Origin: DAIDKA01 sp035487155
GTDB taxonomy: Bacteria; Pseudomonadota; Gammaproteobacteria; Steroidobacterales; Steroidobacteraceae
Assembly (NCBI GenBank): GCA_035487155.1
Contig: DATHMK010000081.1
Span: 65,975 to 129,974 of the forward strand
DNA: 64,000 nt
Direction: 5' to 3'
Below, one piece after another: positions 9,179-18,098 of this stretch; the stretch's first letter is position 1; every line of letters starts with the position of its first letter. The notes beneath the pieces were generated by a model that saw only the letters and a list, made by a program, of their open reading frames with translations, ran no database searches and was not told the DNA's origin. The translations under genes and the position numbers were made by a program.

Positions 9179-10701
9179 TGCATCCGGGGCTCAAATGGCT
9201 GCTGGCATCCTTGCTGGTTGCGCCCGCATTCGCCCTGGCGCAAGCCGCGCCCGCGGCCGCTGGCGTCACCGTCAAGACGCCGGCGGGTTTCCTGCGCGGC
9301 GCCGAGCAGGATGGCATGCGCCGTTTTCTGGGTGTGCCGTACGCGCAGGCGCCGCTTGGCGAGCTGCGCTGGCGCGCGCCGCAGCCGCTGCCGGCCGGCA
9401 GCGGGACCCGCGATGCACTGCAATTCGGCCCTGAGTGCATGCAGGGTCAGCGCGCCCAGGCCCCGGTGGCGATGAGCGAGGACTGTCTTTACTTGAATCT
9501 CTGGGTCGCCTCCAAGCGCGCCTCACGGCACTTGCCGGTGCTGGTGTGGGTCCATGGTGGCGCGTTCAAGGTCGGCTCGGCCGGCCAGCCGGTATACGAC
9601 GGTGCCAGCCTGGCGCGGCGCGGCTTGGTCGTCGTCACCTTGAACTACCGGCTCGGCAAATTCGGGTTCCTGGCGCATCCGGCGCTGACCCGGGAAAATC
9701 CCGACGGCCCGCTGGGCAACTACGGCCTGATGGATGTCATCGCCGCGCTCAAATGGGTGCAGGCCAACATCAAGTCCTTCGGCGGGGATCCGCGCAAGGT
9801 GACGCTGGCGGGTCAATCCGCCGGGGGCGCCGCCGTCTATGAGCTGATGACCTCGCCGCTGGCCGCGCACCTATACTCCCGGGCCATCATCGAATCCGGT
9901 GTCTTCAGCACCCCCCTGACGCCGTTCGCGAGCGCCGAACAGGCCGGCGCGGCGGCGGCCAGGACCTGGGATGCGAACGCCACCGATGCGGCGGCGCTGC
10001 GCAAATTGTCGGCCGCGCAGATCCAGGGCGAGGGTGCGCCGCTTGCGGGAGATTTCGGTCCGATGATCGACGGCAAGCTGCTGCCCCAGGACATCGCTGC
10101 GGCCTTTGATCAGGGTCAGATTGCCCCGGTGCCGCTGCTGATCGGTTCAAACAGCTACGAGGCGGGCTTCTTTGGCGATGTCGGCAAGGGTCTCGCGCAG
10201 CGCCTGGGGACCGAGTGGCGACGCGTGACCGCCGTATACGATGGCTACGGCAGCAACAAAACCGAACTCATCGAGAAGGAACTGATCACCGACACGATGA
10301 TCACGGCGCCGACGCGTACCGCAGCGCGGGCCGCCGCGGCGCATGGCTCACCGACCTTTCTGTATTACTACTCGTATGTGCGGCCGGCGCAGCGTGACCA
10401 GGTGCCCGGCGCCTCGCACATGGACGAAGTCTATGCGCTGTTCGGGCATATGAACCTGATGCCCGGTGGCGCCGCGGAGTCGCCCGACGCACTGCCGGTG
10501 GTGGGCGCGATGCAGGAGCGCTGGGCGCGCTTCGTCACCAGCGGCAATCCGGCCAGCAAGAGCGAACCGTGGCCGGCACTGGATCTGGAATACCAGCAGC
10601 TGCTCGAGTTCAGCGACACGGGCGAGTTCGTGCGTACCGACTTCGCCAGCCAAAGGCTGGATCTTGCGGCGGCCATGCCGCGCCTCACACCGGCGCGTTA
10701 A
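9178..10701 (+). CDS. Type-B carboxylesterase, secreted
   Basis: A 507-residue alpha/beta hydrolase of the carboxylesterase type B family. It has an N-terminal signal peptide (LLASLLVAPAFALAQA), the EDCLYLNLWV family signature at about 101-110, the HGGAF oxyanion motif at about 126-130, and the nucleophile Ser214 in GQSAGG. The HMDEVYALF segment supplies the probable catalytic His. Its ATG overlaps the preceding stop codon (TGATG), so it is translationally coupled to the PQQ dehydrogenase. A simple reading is that it releases an alcohol by ester hydrolysis, which the dehydrogenase then oxidises. It shares the palindromic TTAA with the stop codon of the convergent aldo/keto reductase. Confidence 0.93.
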   Translation: MHPGLKWLLASLLVAPAFALAQAAPAAAGVTVKTPAGFLRGAEQDGMRRFLGVPYAQAPLGELRWRAPQPLPAGSGTRDALQFGPECMQGQRAQAPVAMSEDCLYLNLWVASKRASRHLPVLVWVHGGAFKVGSAGQPVYDGASLARRGLVVVTLNYRLGKFGFLAHPALTRENPDGPLGNYGLMDVIAALKWVQANIKSFGGDPRKVTLAGQSAGGAAVYELMTSPLAAHLYSRAIIESGVFSTPLTPFASAEQAGAAAARTWDANATDAAALRKLSAAQIQGEGAPLAGDFGPMIDGKLLPQDIAAAFDQGQIAPVPLLIGSNSYEAGFFGDVGKGLAQRLGTEWRRVTAVYDGYGSNKTELIEKELITDTMITAPTRTAARAAAAHGSPTFLYYYSYVRPAQRDQVPGASHMDEVYALFGHMNLMPGGAAESPDALPVVGAMQERWARFVTSGNPASKSEPWPALDLEYQQLLEFSDTGEFVRTDFASQRLDLAAAMPRLTPAR

Positions 10702-11729
10702 CGCAGGGTATTGAGTCGATCGCTGCCCATGCGCTCGACCATCCAGCCCGGATATTCAGGGGTCAGCGCCGATACCTGATTCAAGGCGCCAAGATCCTCG
10801 GCGTTGAGCTTCACGGCGCTGGCCGCCATATTGTCCTGCAGTTGTTCGCGGCTCTTGGCGCCGATGATCACCGAGGTCACCGCGCTTTGATGCAGCAGCC
10901 AGGCCAGGGCCACGCGCGCCACCGAGACGCCCAGTCGGGCGGCGATCGGCTGCATGACATCGATGATGCGGAAGGCCTTGTCGCGATCCACCGGTGGAAA
11001 ATCAAAGGTCGAGCGCCGCGCCCCTTCGGGGCCCTGCGCATCGCGCTTGAACTTGCCTGACAGGAAGCCGCCGGCAAGCGGACTCCAGGGCAGGATCGCC
11101 AGTCGCTGATCATTGGCCAGCGGCACGATCTCGCGCTCCAGGTCGCGACCGGCAATGGAGTAATAGGCCTGAACGCTCTCGAAACGCGCCAGTGCCTTGC
11201 GTTCGCAAATGCCCAGCGCCTTGGCGATATGCCAGGCGGCGTGATTGCTCACGCCAAGATAGCGAACCTTGCCGGCCCGTACGCAATCATCCAGCGCATC
11301 CAGGGTCTCCTCGATGGGCGTCAGCGGATCGGTGCCGTGAATCTGGTACAGGTCCACGTGCTCCAGCTGCAGGCGCTTCAGGCTCGCATCCAGCGCCGCC
11401 ATGATGTGATAGCGCGACAGACCCAGCTGGTTGGCTCCCGGGCCGGCACGGCCCAGCACCTTGGTAGCCATCACGAACTGATCGCGGGGAATGCCCAGGT
11501 TGCGCAGCGACTGGCCCAGAATCTCCTCCGAGCGCCCGCCCGAGTACACATTGGCGGTGTCGAAGAAATTCACGCCGCCGTCGATGGCGGCTTTCACCAG
11601 ATCATCGGCCGCGGCCTGCCCGACGCTGGCGATCTGCGCCCAGATGCCATCGCCGCTGCCGAAGGTCATGGCCCCCAGGCAGATCTCCGAGACCACCAGG
11701 CCGGTATTGCCAAACTTCTTCATGCGCAT
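10698..11729 (-). CDS. Aldo/keto reductase
   Basis: A 343-residue NADPH-dependent aldo/keto reductase. The catalytic tetrad is visible: Asp and Tyr in FDTANVYSGG, Lys in FVMATKV and His in YQIHGTD. The C-terminal nucleotide-binding segment reads SVIIGAKSREQL. It matches the YajO/Tas-like general family and reduces aldehydes or ketones; the substrate is unknown. It lies 17 bp downstream of an SDR on the same strand, so the two are likely one transcript of two reductases. Confidence 0.93.
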   Translation of the reverse strand: MRMKKFGNTGLVVSEICLGAMTFGSGDGIWAQIASVGQAAADDLVKAAIDGGVNFFDTANVYSGGRSEEILGQSLRNLGIPRDQFVMATKVLGRAGPGANQLGLSRYHIMAALDASLKRLQLEHVDLYQIHGTDPLTPIEETLDALDDCVRAGKVRYLGVSNHAAWHIAKALGICERKALARFESVQAYYSIAGRDLEREIVPLANDQRLAILPWSPLAGGFLSGKFKRDAQGPEGARRSTFDFPPVDRDKAFRIIDVMQPIAARLGVSVARVALAWLLHQSAVTSVIIGAKSREQLQDNMAASAVKLNAEDLGALNQVSALTPEYPGWMVERMGSDRLNTLR

Positions 11730-11746
11730 GGGAATTCCTCGTTCGC

Positions 11747-12574
11747 TCAGTGGGCCGCGGCCTTGCCGGCGCTGGCCGCGGCGGCATCGCGCAGCGCGGC
11801 ATCCAGATCATCACCCAGTTCAAGATAACGACCCGACAGTGCGCCGTAGCGGCCGCTGGCCAGGTCCAGGCAACGCTGGGCACAACGCACCAGGTCGGCG
11901 TTGCGATGCGGGGACTCGCGCACCGAACGCAGTCGATCCACCATGCCGGGCAGCCAACGCTGCGCATCCGGATGATTGGCGGTGTCCTCGGCCATGCCGG
12001 TGTACACAAAGCCCGGGTCGATGGAATACACGTTCACGCCGAACTCGCGCGCCTCCGCGGCGGCGACCGCGGCCAGGCGCGTCTGCGCGATCTTACCCAG
12101 GCAGTAGGCGCTCAGGTACGGCGCCACGATGCGGCTGGCGATGGCCGACACCAGGATCACGGTGCCCGCCCGCCGCTGCGTCATGCCGGGCATGACCCGC
12201 TGCATGTAATAGAAGGGCGCGCGGATATGCACGTACTGGGCGGCCACCCACTGTTCGGGGTTCACGGACCAGACCGGCCCGAACGGGCCCGGAACGCCGG
12301 CATTGCTCACCAGGATGCTCACCGGTCCGAGTTGCTGCTCGGTGGTGGCGACCACCCGATCCACATCCTCGGGATTGGTGACATCGCCCTGGACCGCGAT
12401 GGCCCGACCGCCGATGCGGCCGATGTCCTCGATCGCGGACTCCAGTTCCGCCGCGGAACGCGAGGTGACGGTGACTGCCGCGCCTTCGCCGGCGTAGCGC
12501 ATGGCGATCGCTCGGCCAAAGCCACGTCCCGCGCCGGTGACGATGGCAACCTGACCCTTCAGCATATCTCCCAT
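11747..12574 (-). CDS. SDR family NAD(P)-dependent oxidoreductase
   Basis: A 275-residue classical SDR. It has TGAGRGFG for nucleotide binding, NAG in SILVSNAGVPG, the catalytic Ser region VSAIASR, and the catalytic pair in YCLGK. The C-terminal about 30 residues extend past the core with an Ala-rich tail. ATG 12574 is preceded by TTGAGGTG. It is first in a two-gene unit with the aldo/keto reductase and is divergent from the ThDP enzyme gene 88 bp away. The substrate cannot be stated. Confidence 0.92.
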   Translation of the reverse strand: MGDMLKGQVAIVTGAGRGFGRAIAMRYAGEGAAVTVTSRSAAELESAIEDIGRIGGRAIAVQGDVTNPEDVDRVVATTEQQLGPVSILVSNAGVPGPFGPVWSVNPEQWVAAQYVHIRAPFYYMQRVMPGMTQRRAGTVILVSAIASRIVAPYLSAYCLGKIAQTRLAAVAAAEAREFGVNVYSIDPGFVYTGMAEDTANHPDAQRWLPGMVDRLRSVRESPHRNADLVRCAQRCLDLASGRYGALSGRYLELGDDLDAALRDAAAASAGKAAAH

Positions 12575-12662
12575 GGCTGCACCTCAAGTTCGTTGGCGGA
12601 AGTCTAAGGCACCGGCCCGGCGTCGTGTGAATGGATGCGCTCTTATCCGTTAATATGGCGTC

Positions 12663-14381
12663 ATGTACACCACCAGCTCAGCCATGTTGTCGGCCCTGCG
12701 CGAAGCGGGCGTACAGTATCTGTTCGTGAATCTGGGCAGCGATCACAGCGCCTTCATGGAGGCCTATGCCAGCGCCCGGGCGTCGCAGCAGGAGGGGGAG
12801 TTTCCCTATCCGCAAGTCATCACCTGCCCGAACGAGATGGTGGCCCTGAGCGCCGCGCACGGTCATGCGGCGGTCAGCGGACAGGCCCAGGCGGTGCTGG
12901 TGCATGTGGAGTGCGGCACCCAGGCGCTGGCCGGGGCCGTCCACAATGCCGCCAAGGGCCGCGTGCCGGTGCTGATCATGGCGGGCATGTCCCCCGCCAC
13001 GCAGGAGGGCGAGGCCCGGGGCAGCCGCAATGAGTTCATTCATTGGATCCAGGACGTCTTCGACCAGCGCGGCCTGGTGCGCGGCTACATGCGCTACGAC
13101 AACGAAATCCGGGTGGGAGCCAATGCGCCGCAGATCGTGCACCGCGCCCTGCAGTTCGCCAGCAGCGATCCCAAAGGTCCGGTCTACCTGGTGGCGGCGC
13201 GCGAGATCCTGGAGCAGGAGGTCACCCCGCACCGCGAGGACGTGCGTCTGTGGCCGCGCCTGGGCGCAGGCGCCCTGGCACCGGAGGACGCCCTGGAAGT
13301 GGCTCGGACCCTGGTGGCAGCGCAACGGCCGCTGCTGGTCACGACCTACGTGGGGCGCGTGCCCACCGCCGTCCCCGAGCTGACCCGGCTGTGTCGTCGC
13401 CTCGGGATGGGCGTGCTGGAATCGGTGCCCTCCACCGTCAATTTCCCCACCGATGATCCGCTGCATCAGGGTTGCCAGTGGAATGAGAAGCGCCAGAACC
13501 CCGCGCTCGCGGAAGCCGACACCATCCTGGTGCTGGACAGTGATGTGCCGTGGATACCCTTGATCAACCGGCCCGCAGCGGGTGCGCGGATCCTGCATAT
13601 CGACGTGGATCCCCTGAAGCAGCAGATGCCCTTGTGGTACGTGCGTGCCGCGCGCGCCTGGCGGGCGGATGCGGCCACGGCGCTGCGCCAGATCAATGCC
13701 GCCCTGGATACGCTGCAGATCGATGCGGCCGCGGTGCGCGAGCGTGCCGCGCATCTCGCCCGACGGCATGCCGCCGTGCGTGCCGAACTGAAGAAACTGG
13801 AGCAACCCGGGGCGGTGCTCACCGCCGAATACGTGACGGCGCAGGTGCGCGAGGCCATCGGCGAGGACGCGCTGGTGCTGAGCGAGGCGGTGACCAATTT
13901 TCACGTGGTGACCAATCATTCCGGACGCACCAAGCCCGGCACCTATTTCGTGAGCGGTGGCGGTTCGCTGGGCTGGAACGGCGGCGCGGCAATCGGCGCG
14001 AAGCTGGCCCGACCGGATGCGCTGGTGTGTGCCTTCACCGGTGACGGCACCTACATGTTCTCCATACCCTCCTCGGTGCACTGGATTGCGCGCCGCTACG
14101 GCACGCCCTTCCTGCAGATCGTGTTCAACAACCAGGGCTGGCGCGCGCCCAAGTTCTCGATGCTGGGCGTGCATCCGGAGGGCTTTGGCAGTCGCGCCCA
14201 GGAGCTGGACATCCGCTTCGAACCCCCGCCGGATTACTCCGGGATCGCCGCGGCGGCCGGTGGCGCGCATGCCGAGATCGTGAAAACGCCCGAAGCGCTC
14301 GGCCCAGCCCTGCAGCGCTCCCTGCAGGCCTTGCGCGAGGGCCGCTGCGCGGTGATCGATGCCTGGTTAGCGCGTCTTTAG
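12663..14381 (+). CDS. Thiamine-diphosphate-requiring enzyme (acetolactate synthase-like)
   Basis: A 572-residue enzyme of the POX/AHAS family. The PYR domain carries the activating Glu in CPNEMVALSAAHGHA. A central Rossmann domain follows, then a C-terminal PP domain with the ThDP/Mg motif GDGTYMF...VFNNQGW. It lacks a small-subunit partner and sits in a catabolic cluster, so an oxalyl-CoA decarboxylase, benzoylformate decarboxylase-like or lyase role is as likely as acetolactate synthesis. The 3' end overlaps the convergent LigW-like gene by 15 bp. Confidence 0.9.
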   Translation: MYTTSSAMLSALREAGVQYLFVNLGSDHSAFMEAYASARASQQEGEFPYPQVITCPNEMVALSAAHGHAAVSGQAQAVLVHVECGTQALAGAVHNAAKGRVPVLIMAGMSPATQEGEARGSRNEFIHWIQDVFDQRGLVRGYMRYDNEIRVGANAPQIVHRALQFASSDPKGPVYLVAAREILEQEVTPHREDVRLWPRLGAGALAPEDALEVARTLVAAQRPLLVTTYVGRVPTAVPELTRLCRRLGMGVLESVPSTVNFPTDDPLHQGCQWNEKRQNPALAEADTILVLDSDVPWIPLINRPAAGARILHIDVDPLKQQMPLWYVRAARAWRADAATALRQINAALDTLQIDAAAVRERAAHLARRHAAVRAELKKLEQPGAVLTAEYVTAQVREAIGEDALVLSEAVTNFHVVTNHSGRTKPGTYFVSGGGSLGWNGGAAIGAKLARPDALVCAFTGDGTYMFSIPSSVHWIARRYGTPFLQIVFNNQGWRAPKFSMLGVHPEGFGSRAQELDIRFEPPPDYSGIAAAAGGAHAEIVKTPEALGPALQRSLQALREGRCAVIDAWLARL

Positions 14382-15416
14382 CTTGAAGACAGCTTCCGCG
14401 TTGGTCTGGAAGAACTTCTTCTTGTCCGATTCGCTCATGGGAATCTCATCGCAGGCCGTCACTTCGCTGGCGACGAACTGATAGGGATAGTCCATGGCGT
14501 ACAGCACCCGGTCGGCACCCAGGACCTGCTGGGCGAAGGTGATCGCCGGGCCCCAGGGCATGCCGCTGCAGGTCACATAGATGTTCTGGCGCATGTAGTC
14601 ACTGGGCACGCCGCGCAGCGGCTGCCAGTGCGGGTAGCGCTTGGAGTTCAAGGTCGCCCGGTACATGTAATCGAGGCGGAACAGCCAGTAGGGCAGGGCT
14701 TCGCCCATGTGGCCGATCACGATCCGCAGTTTCGGAAAGCGGTCAAAGACGCCGCTGACGATCAGTCGCAGCACGTGCAGCGCGGTTTCCACGCCGAATC
14801 CGAAAATCGCGCCATCCAGGCCCGCTTCCAGGAACGGGGCGATCATCCGGTCCGAGGGCGTATTGGGGTGGATGTAGATCGGGGTATCGCAGGCCTCGGC
14901 CGCGGCAAAGATGTCCCAGTACTTCTGCGCATCCAGGTACTCCCCGTGCACATGGGAGTTGAGGATGACGGCATTGAGGCCCAGCTGCTGGCTTCCGCGT
15001 TCAATCTCCTGGGCCGCCGCGGCCGGATCCTGCGGGGCGATGGCGGTCATTCCCGCCAGGCGTTGCGGGTATTTGGCAATCGCCGCCGCCAGCTCATCAT
15101 TGCTGGCGCGGGCCAGCGCCGTGCCGGTGGCGGCATCAAAGATATGCGCGCCGGGGGAGGTCAGGGCCAGCACCTGCACGTCGATGCCGGTGGCATCCAT
15201 GTCGGCGATGCGCCGCTGGTCCAGCCATTGCAGGCGCTCGATGATCGAGGTGGCGCGCGGGCTGGGACTGCCCAGGTAGAAGCCCCACATGGAATTGAAG
15301 CCGATGTCATCAATGCTCTTGCGCGCCAGCGCTTCGCGGTATCGGCGCAGCATGTCGGCGCTGGCCCACGCCTCTTCGGTGGCGATGCGACGGTAGGCGC
15401 AGTTGGCGGCAGGCAT
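14367..15416 (-). CDS. ligW: LigW-like 5-carboxyvanillate decarboxylase (amidohydrolase superfamily)
   Basis: A 349-residue amidohydrolase-2 protein. From memory it follows Sphingobium LigW closely, including the RIATEEA start, GIDVQVLALTSPG, FDAATGTALAR, GFGVETALHVLRLI, GHMGEALPYWL, YAMDYPYQ and the KKKFFQTNAE C-terminus. The metal and catalytic positions of the family are present: Glu in ATEEA, His in YIHP, His in GHMGE, Asp in AMDYPY. LigW non-oxidatively decarboxylates 5-carboxyvanillate to vanillate. I chose ATG 15416, which has CCGGAGAA just upstream, over ATG 15452. Gamma-resorcylate or other decarboxylation in this family is the alternative. Confidence 0.85.
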   Translation of the reverse strand: MPAANCAYRRIATEEAWASADMLRRYREALARKSIDDIGFNSMWGFYLGSPSPRATSIIERLQWLDQRRIADMDATGIDVQVLALTSPGAHIFDAATGTALARASNDELAAAIAKYPQRLAGMTAIAPQDPAAAAQEIERGSQQLGLNAVILNSHVHGEYLDAQKYWDIFAAAEACDTPIYIHPNTPSDRMIAPFLEAGLDGAIFGFGVETALHVLRLIVSGVFDRFPKLRIVIGHMGEALPYWLFRLDYMYRATLNSKRYPHWQPLRGVPSDYMRQNIYVTCSGMPWGPAITFAQQVLGADRVLYAMDYPYQFVASEVTACDEIPMSESDKKKFFQTNAEAVFKLKTR

Positions 15417-15506
15417 GGGTTCTCCGGGCGGGTAATCCGAGCAGAAGCGCATGATAGCCGACTATACTTGCAGGCAGTTGCACAGGAGCCTGCGGCGGCG
15501 AACCCG

Positions 15507-16394
15507 ATGTCCAAGTACCAACCCAAAATCGATCTTGAGAAGATCGCCGCCATCGATATCCACACCCACGCCACGATCTCAGGCAGGGCGCCGCGCGATC
15601 CGTGCGCCCACGCCTTCGATGAGCAGATGGTCAAGTACTTCCGCTCGGGCAAGGCGCCGACGATTGCCGAGGTGGCCCAGTACTACCGCGAACGCAACCT
15701 GGCCGCCGTCATCTTCACGGTGGACGCGGAGGCCGGCGCCGGTCACTGGCGCATTGCCAACGAGGAAGTCGCCGAGGTCGCGGCCGAGAACAATGACGTA
15801 TTGATCCCCTTCGCCAGCATCGACCCGGCGCGCGGCAAGATGGGGGTACGCGAGGCCCGCCGCCTGATCGAGGAGTACGGCGTGCGCGGCTTCAAATTCC
15901 ATCCCTCGATGCAGGCGTTCTACCCGAACGACATCAAGTGCTATCCGCTGTACGAGGAGATCGCCGCGGCGGGCCTGCCGGCGCTGTTCCATACCGGCCA
16001 GACAGGGGTCGGCGCGGGGCTTCCCGGCGGCATGGGTGTCAAGCTCAAGTACTCCAATCCGATCTTCCTGGACGACGTGGCCGCCGACATCCCCGGCCTC
16101 ACCATCGTCATGGCACACCCCTCCTTTCCCTGGCAGGACGAGGCGCTGGCCATTGCGACGCACAAGCCCAATACCTGGATCGACCTCTCCGGCTGGTCAC
16201 CCAAGTACTTCCCGGCGAATCTGGTGCAGTACGCCAATTCCTTGATCAAGGACCGGGTGCTGTTCGGCTCGGACTATCCGGCCATTACCCCTGACCGCTG
16301 GATGGCGGACTTCGAGAAGCTGGCCATGAAACCCGAAGTGCGGCCCATGATCCTCAAGGAAAATGCCATCCGGCTGCTGGGGCTTCGCAGCTAG
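15507..16394 (+). CDS. Amidohydrolase family protein (TIM-barrel hydrolase)
   Basis: A 295-residue metal-dependent hydrolase. The HxH metal motif is in DIHTHA, further ligands lie in FKFHPSM, FHTGQTG and AHPSFPW, and the catalytic Asp is in FGSDYPA. The family (COG2159) includes decarboxylases and the 4-hydroxyphenyl-beta-ketoacyl-CoA hydrolases of phenylpropanoid side-chain breakdown; either would fit next to LigW-, LigM- and acyl-CoA-dehydrogenase-like genes. The 54-bp gap to the divergent ligW upstream ATG, or 90 bp to the preferred one, probably holds both promoters. ATG 15507 is chosen although the frame stays open far upstream. Confidence 0.9.
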   Translation: MSKYQPKIDLEKIAAIDIHTHATISGRAPRDPCAHAFDEQMVKYFRSGKAPTIAEVAQYYRERNLAAVIFTVDAEAGAGHWRIANEEVAEVAAENNDVLIPFASIDPARGKMGVREARRLIEEYGVRGFKFHPSMQAFYPNDIKCYPLYEEIAAAGLPALFHTGQTGVGAGLPGGMGVKLKYSNPIFLDDVAADIPGLTIVMAHPSFPWQDEALAIATHKPNTWIDLSGWSPKYFPANLVQYANSLIKDRVLFGSDYPAITPDRWMADFEKLAMKPEVRPMILKENAIRLLGLRS

Positions 16395-16629
16395 AATCGC
16401 CCCGGGTTGGTGCGCCAGCCATTTGCCCGGCAGATAGTCGGTATCGCGCAAACCGCGTTGCGGCATAATACCCGCAGGTGGACAATGCCCACCCTTGGAC
16501 GTCGGTAGAGAAATCTCGAACAAAATCGCGGTCACAACGACAGTCCATGCCATTTCCTGATCCCGATCTGCCCTGAATGGCATTGGTGCGGGACGGTTTT
16601 CTTTAGATGTTTCTTCAAGAGGTGGGGCA

Positions 16630-18036
16630 ATGAGCCAGCAGAACCTGGAAAGTGTGTTGAAAGCGGCCGGCAATCCGGTCCAGATGTTGCGCAATTCGAA
16701 GATTGGCGCCTACGTGTACCCGGTGGTACCCAGCGAGTACACCAACTGGCGCGATGAACAGCGGGCCTGGCGCGAAAGCGCGGTGCTGTTCGACCAGTCG
16801 CACCACATGGCGGAGTTCACGGTCAAGGGCCCCGACGCCCTGAAGCTGATGTCCTACTGCACCATCAACAGCTTCAACAACTTCACGGTGGGCAAGGCCA
16901 AGCAGATGGTGCCGATCAGCTATGACGGCTACGTCATCGGCGATGGCATTCTGTTCTATGAAGACAAGGACGAACTGGTGTTCGTCGGTCGTGCTCCGAC
17001 CGTCAACTGGCTGCAGTTCCAGGCCGAAACCGGCAGTTTCAAGGTCGACACCATCCGCGACGACCGCTCACCCTCGGCGCCGCGCGGCAAGGCGGTCACC
17101 CGCCGTCACTATCGTTTCCAGATCCAGGGGCCGCATGCCTGGAAAGTGATCGAGAAACTCAACGGTGGGCCGCTGCCGCAGGAAATCAAGTTCTTCAACT
17201 GGAGCCACATCAACCTGGGCGGACAGAAGGTCAAGGCCCTGCGCCACGGCATGGCCGGCGCGCCCGGACTTGAGATCTGGGGCCCGTACGCCGAGTACGA
17301 GAAGATCTTCAATACCATCATGGAAGCGGGCCGGGAATTTGGCCTGACGGCGGTGGGCTCGCGCGCCTATGCCTCCAATACCCTGGAGTCCGGATGGATC
17401 CCGTCCCCTCTGCCTGCCGTCTACAGCGGCGAGAGCATGAAGAAATACCGCGAGTGGCTGCCGGCCAGCAGCTACGAGGCCACCGGCTCCATCGCCGGCA
17501 GCTTCGTGTCGGACAAGATCGAAGACTATTACACGACCCCGTACGATCTGGGCTACGGCCCGTTCGTGAAGTTCGACCATGACTTCGCGGGTCGTGAGGC
17601 ACTCGAGAAGCTCTCCAAGCTGCCGCACAAGAACAAGGTGACCTTTGCCTGGAACGGCGAGGACATGGCGAAGATCTTCGCCTCCTTCTTCCATCCCGGC
17701 AAACTCTCGAACAAATACTTCGAGTGGCCGATCGCAAACTACGGTTCCTCCTCCTTCGATGCGGTCAAGAAGGGCGGCAAGGTCGTCGGTTACTCCATGT
17801 TCGGCGGCTACAGCTACAACGAACGCACGGCGCTGTCGCTGGGTGTGGTCAACCCGGACGTGCAGGTGGGCGAGGAACTCACGCTGGTGTGGGGCGAGGC
17901 TGATGGCGGCACTGCCAAGCCCACCGTGGAGCGTCATGAGCAGACCGAAGTGCGGGTGCAGGTGGCCGCGGTTCCCTACGGCGAAGATGCCCGCAAGAAC
18001 TACGCTTCGGGCTGGCGCACCAAGGCGACCAAGTAA
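16630..18036 (+). CDS. ligM: LigM-like vanillate/3-O-methylgallate O-demethylase (tetrahydrofolate-dependent)
   Basis: A 468-residue protein of the GcvT/aminomethyltransferase fold and close in length to LigM (about 471). It shows ESAVLFDQSHHMAEF near the N-terminus, the SYDGYVIGDGILFYEDKDE folate-fold segment, the LEIWGPYAEYEKI region and a C-terminal barrel. LigM and DesA move the aromatic O-methyl group to tetrahydrofolate, turning vanillate into protocatechuate and 5-methyl-THF. A strong AAGAGGTGGGG site precedes the ATG. A perfect terminator follows, so it may be its own transcript. The MetF-like gene 5 kb away and the methyl cycle genes supply the expected downstream steps. Confidence 0.88.
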   Translation: MSQQNLESVLKAAGNPVQMLRNSKIGAYVYPVVPSEYTNWRDEQRAWRESAVLFDQSHHMAEFTVKGPDALKLMSYCTINSFNNFTVGKAKQMVPISYDGYVIGDGILFYEDKDELVFVGRAPTVNWLQFQAETGSFKVDTIRDDRSPSAPRGKAVTRRHYRFQIQGPHAWKVIEKLNGGPLPQEIKFFNWSHINLGGQKVKALRHGMAGAPGLEIWGPYAEYEKIFNTIMEAGREFGLTAVGSRAYASNTLESGWIPSPLPAVYSGESMKKYREWLPASSYEATGSIAGSFVSDKIEDYYTTPYDLGYGPFVKFDHDFAGREALEKLSKLPHKNKVTFAWNGEDMAKIFASFFHPGKLSNKYFEWPIANYGSSSFDAVKKGGKVVGYSMFGGYSYNERTALSLGVVNPDVQVGEELTLVWGEADGGTAKPTVERHEQTEVRVQVAAVPYGEDARKNYASGWRTKATK

Positions 18037-18064
18037 GACTCAGGTCTTCACTTTCGAGTCGCGG

Positions 18065-18098
18065 CGGGGTGGGAAGCAGTTCCCACCCCGTTTTTTTT
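18065..18098 (+). terminator. Rho-independent terminator after ligM
   Basis: A perfect 11-bp stem (CGGGGTGGGAA, loop GCAG, TTCCCACCCCG) is followed by eight Ts (18091-18098). It lies between ligM and the convergent acyl-CoA dehydrogenase. It is the clearest intrinsic terminator in the window. Confidence 0.93.

Noticed and set aside
12678..14270. 530-codon open frame antisense to the ThDP enzyme.
   Set aside because: Composition is skewed and no domain is recognisable; the plus-strand enzyme has cofactor motifs.
14628..15506. Upstream in-frame extension of the second amidohydrolase gene across the antisense of ligW.
   Set aside because: The extra about 290 residues are antisense to a convincing gene and lack any domain; the family start at 15507 fits.
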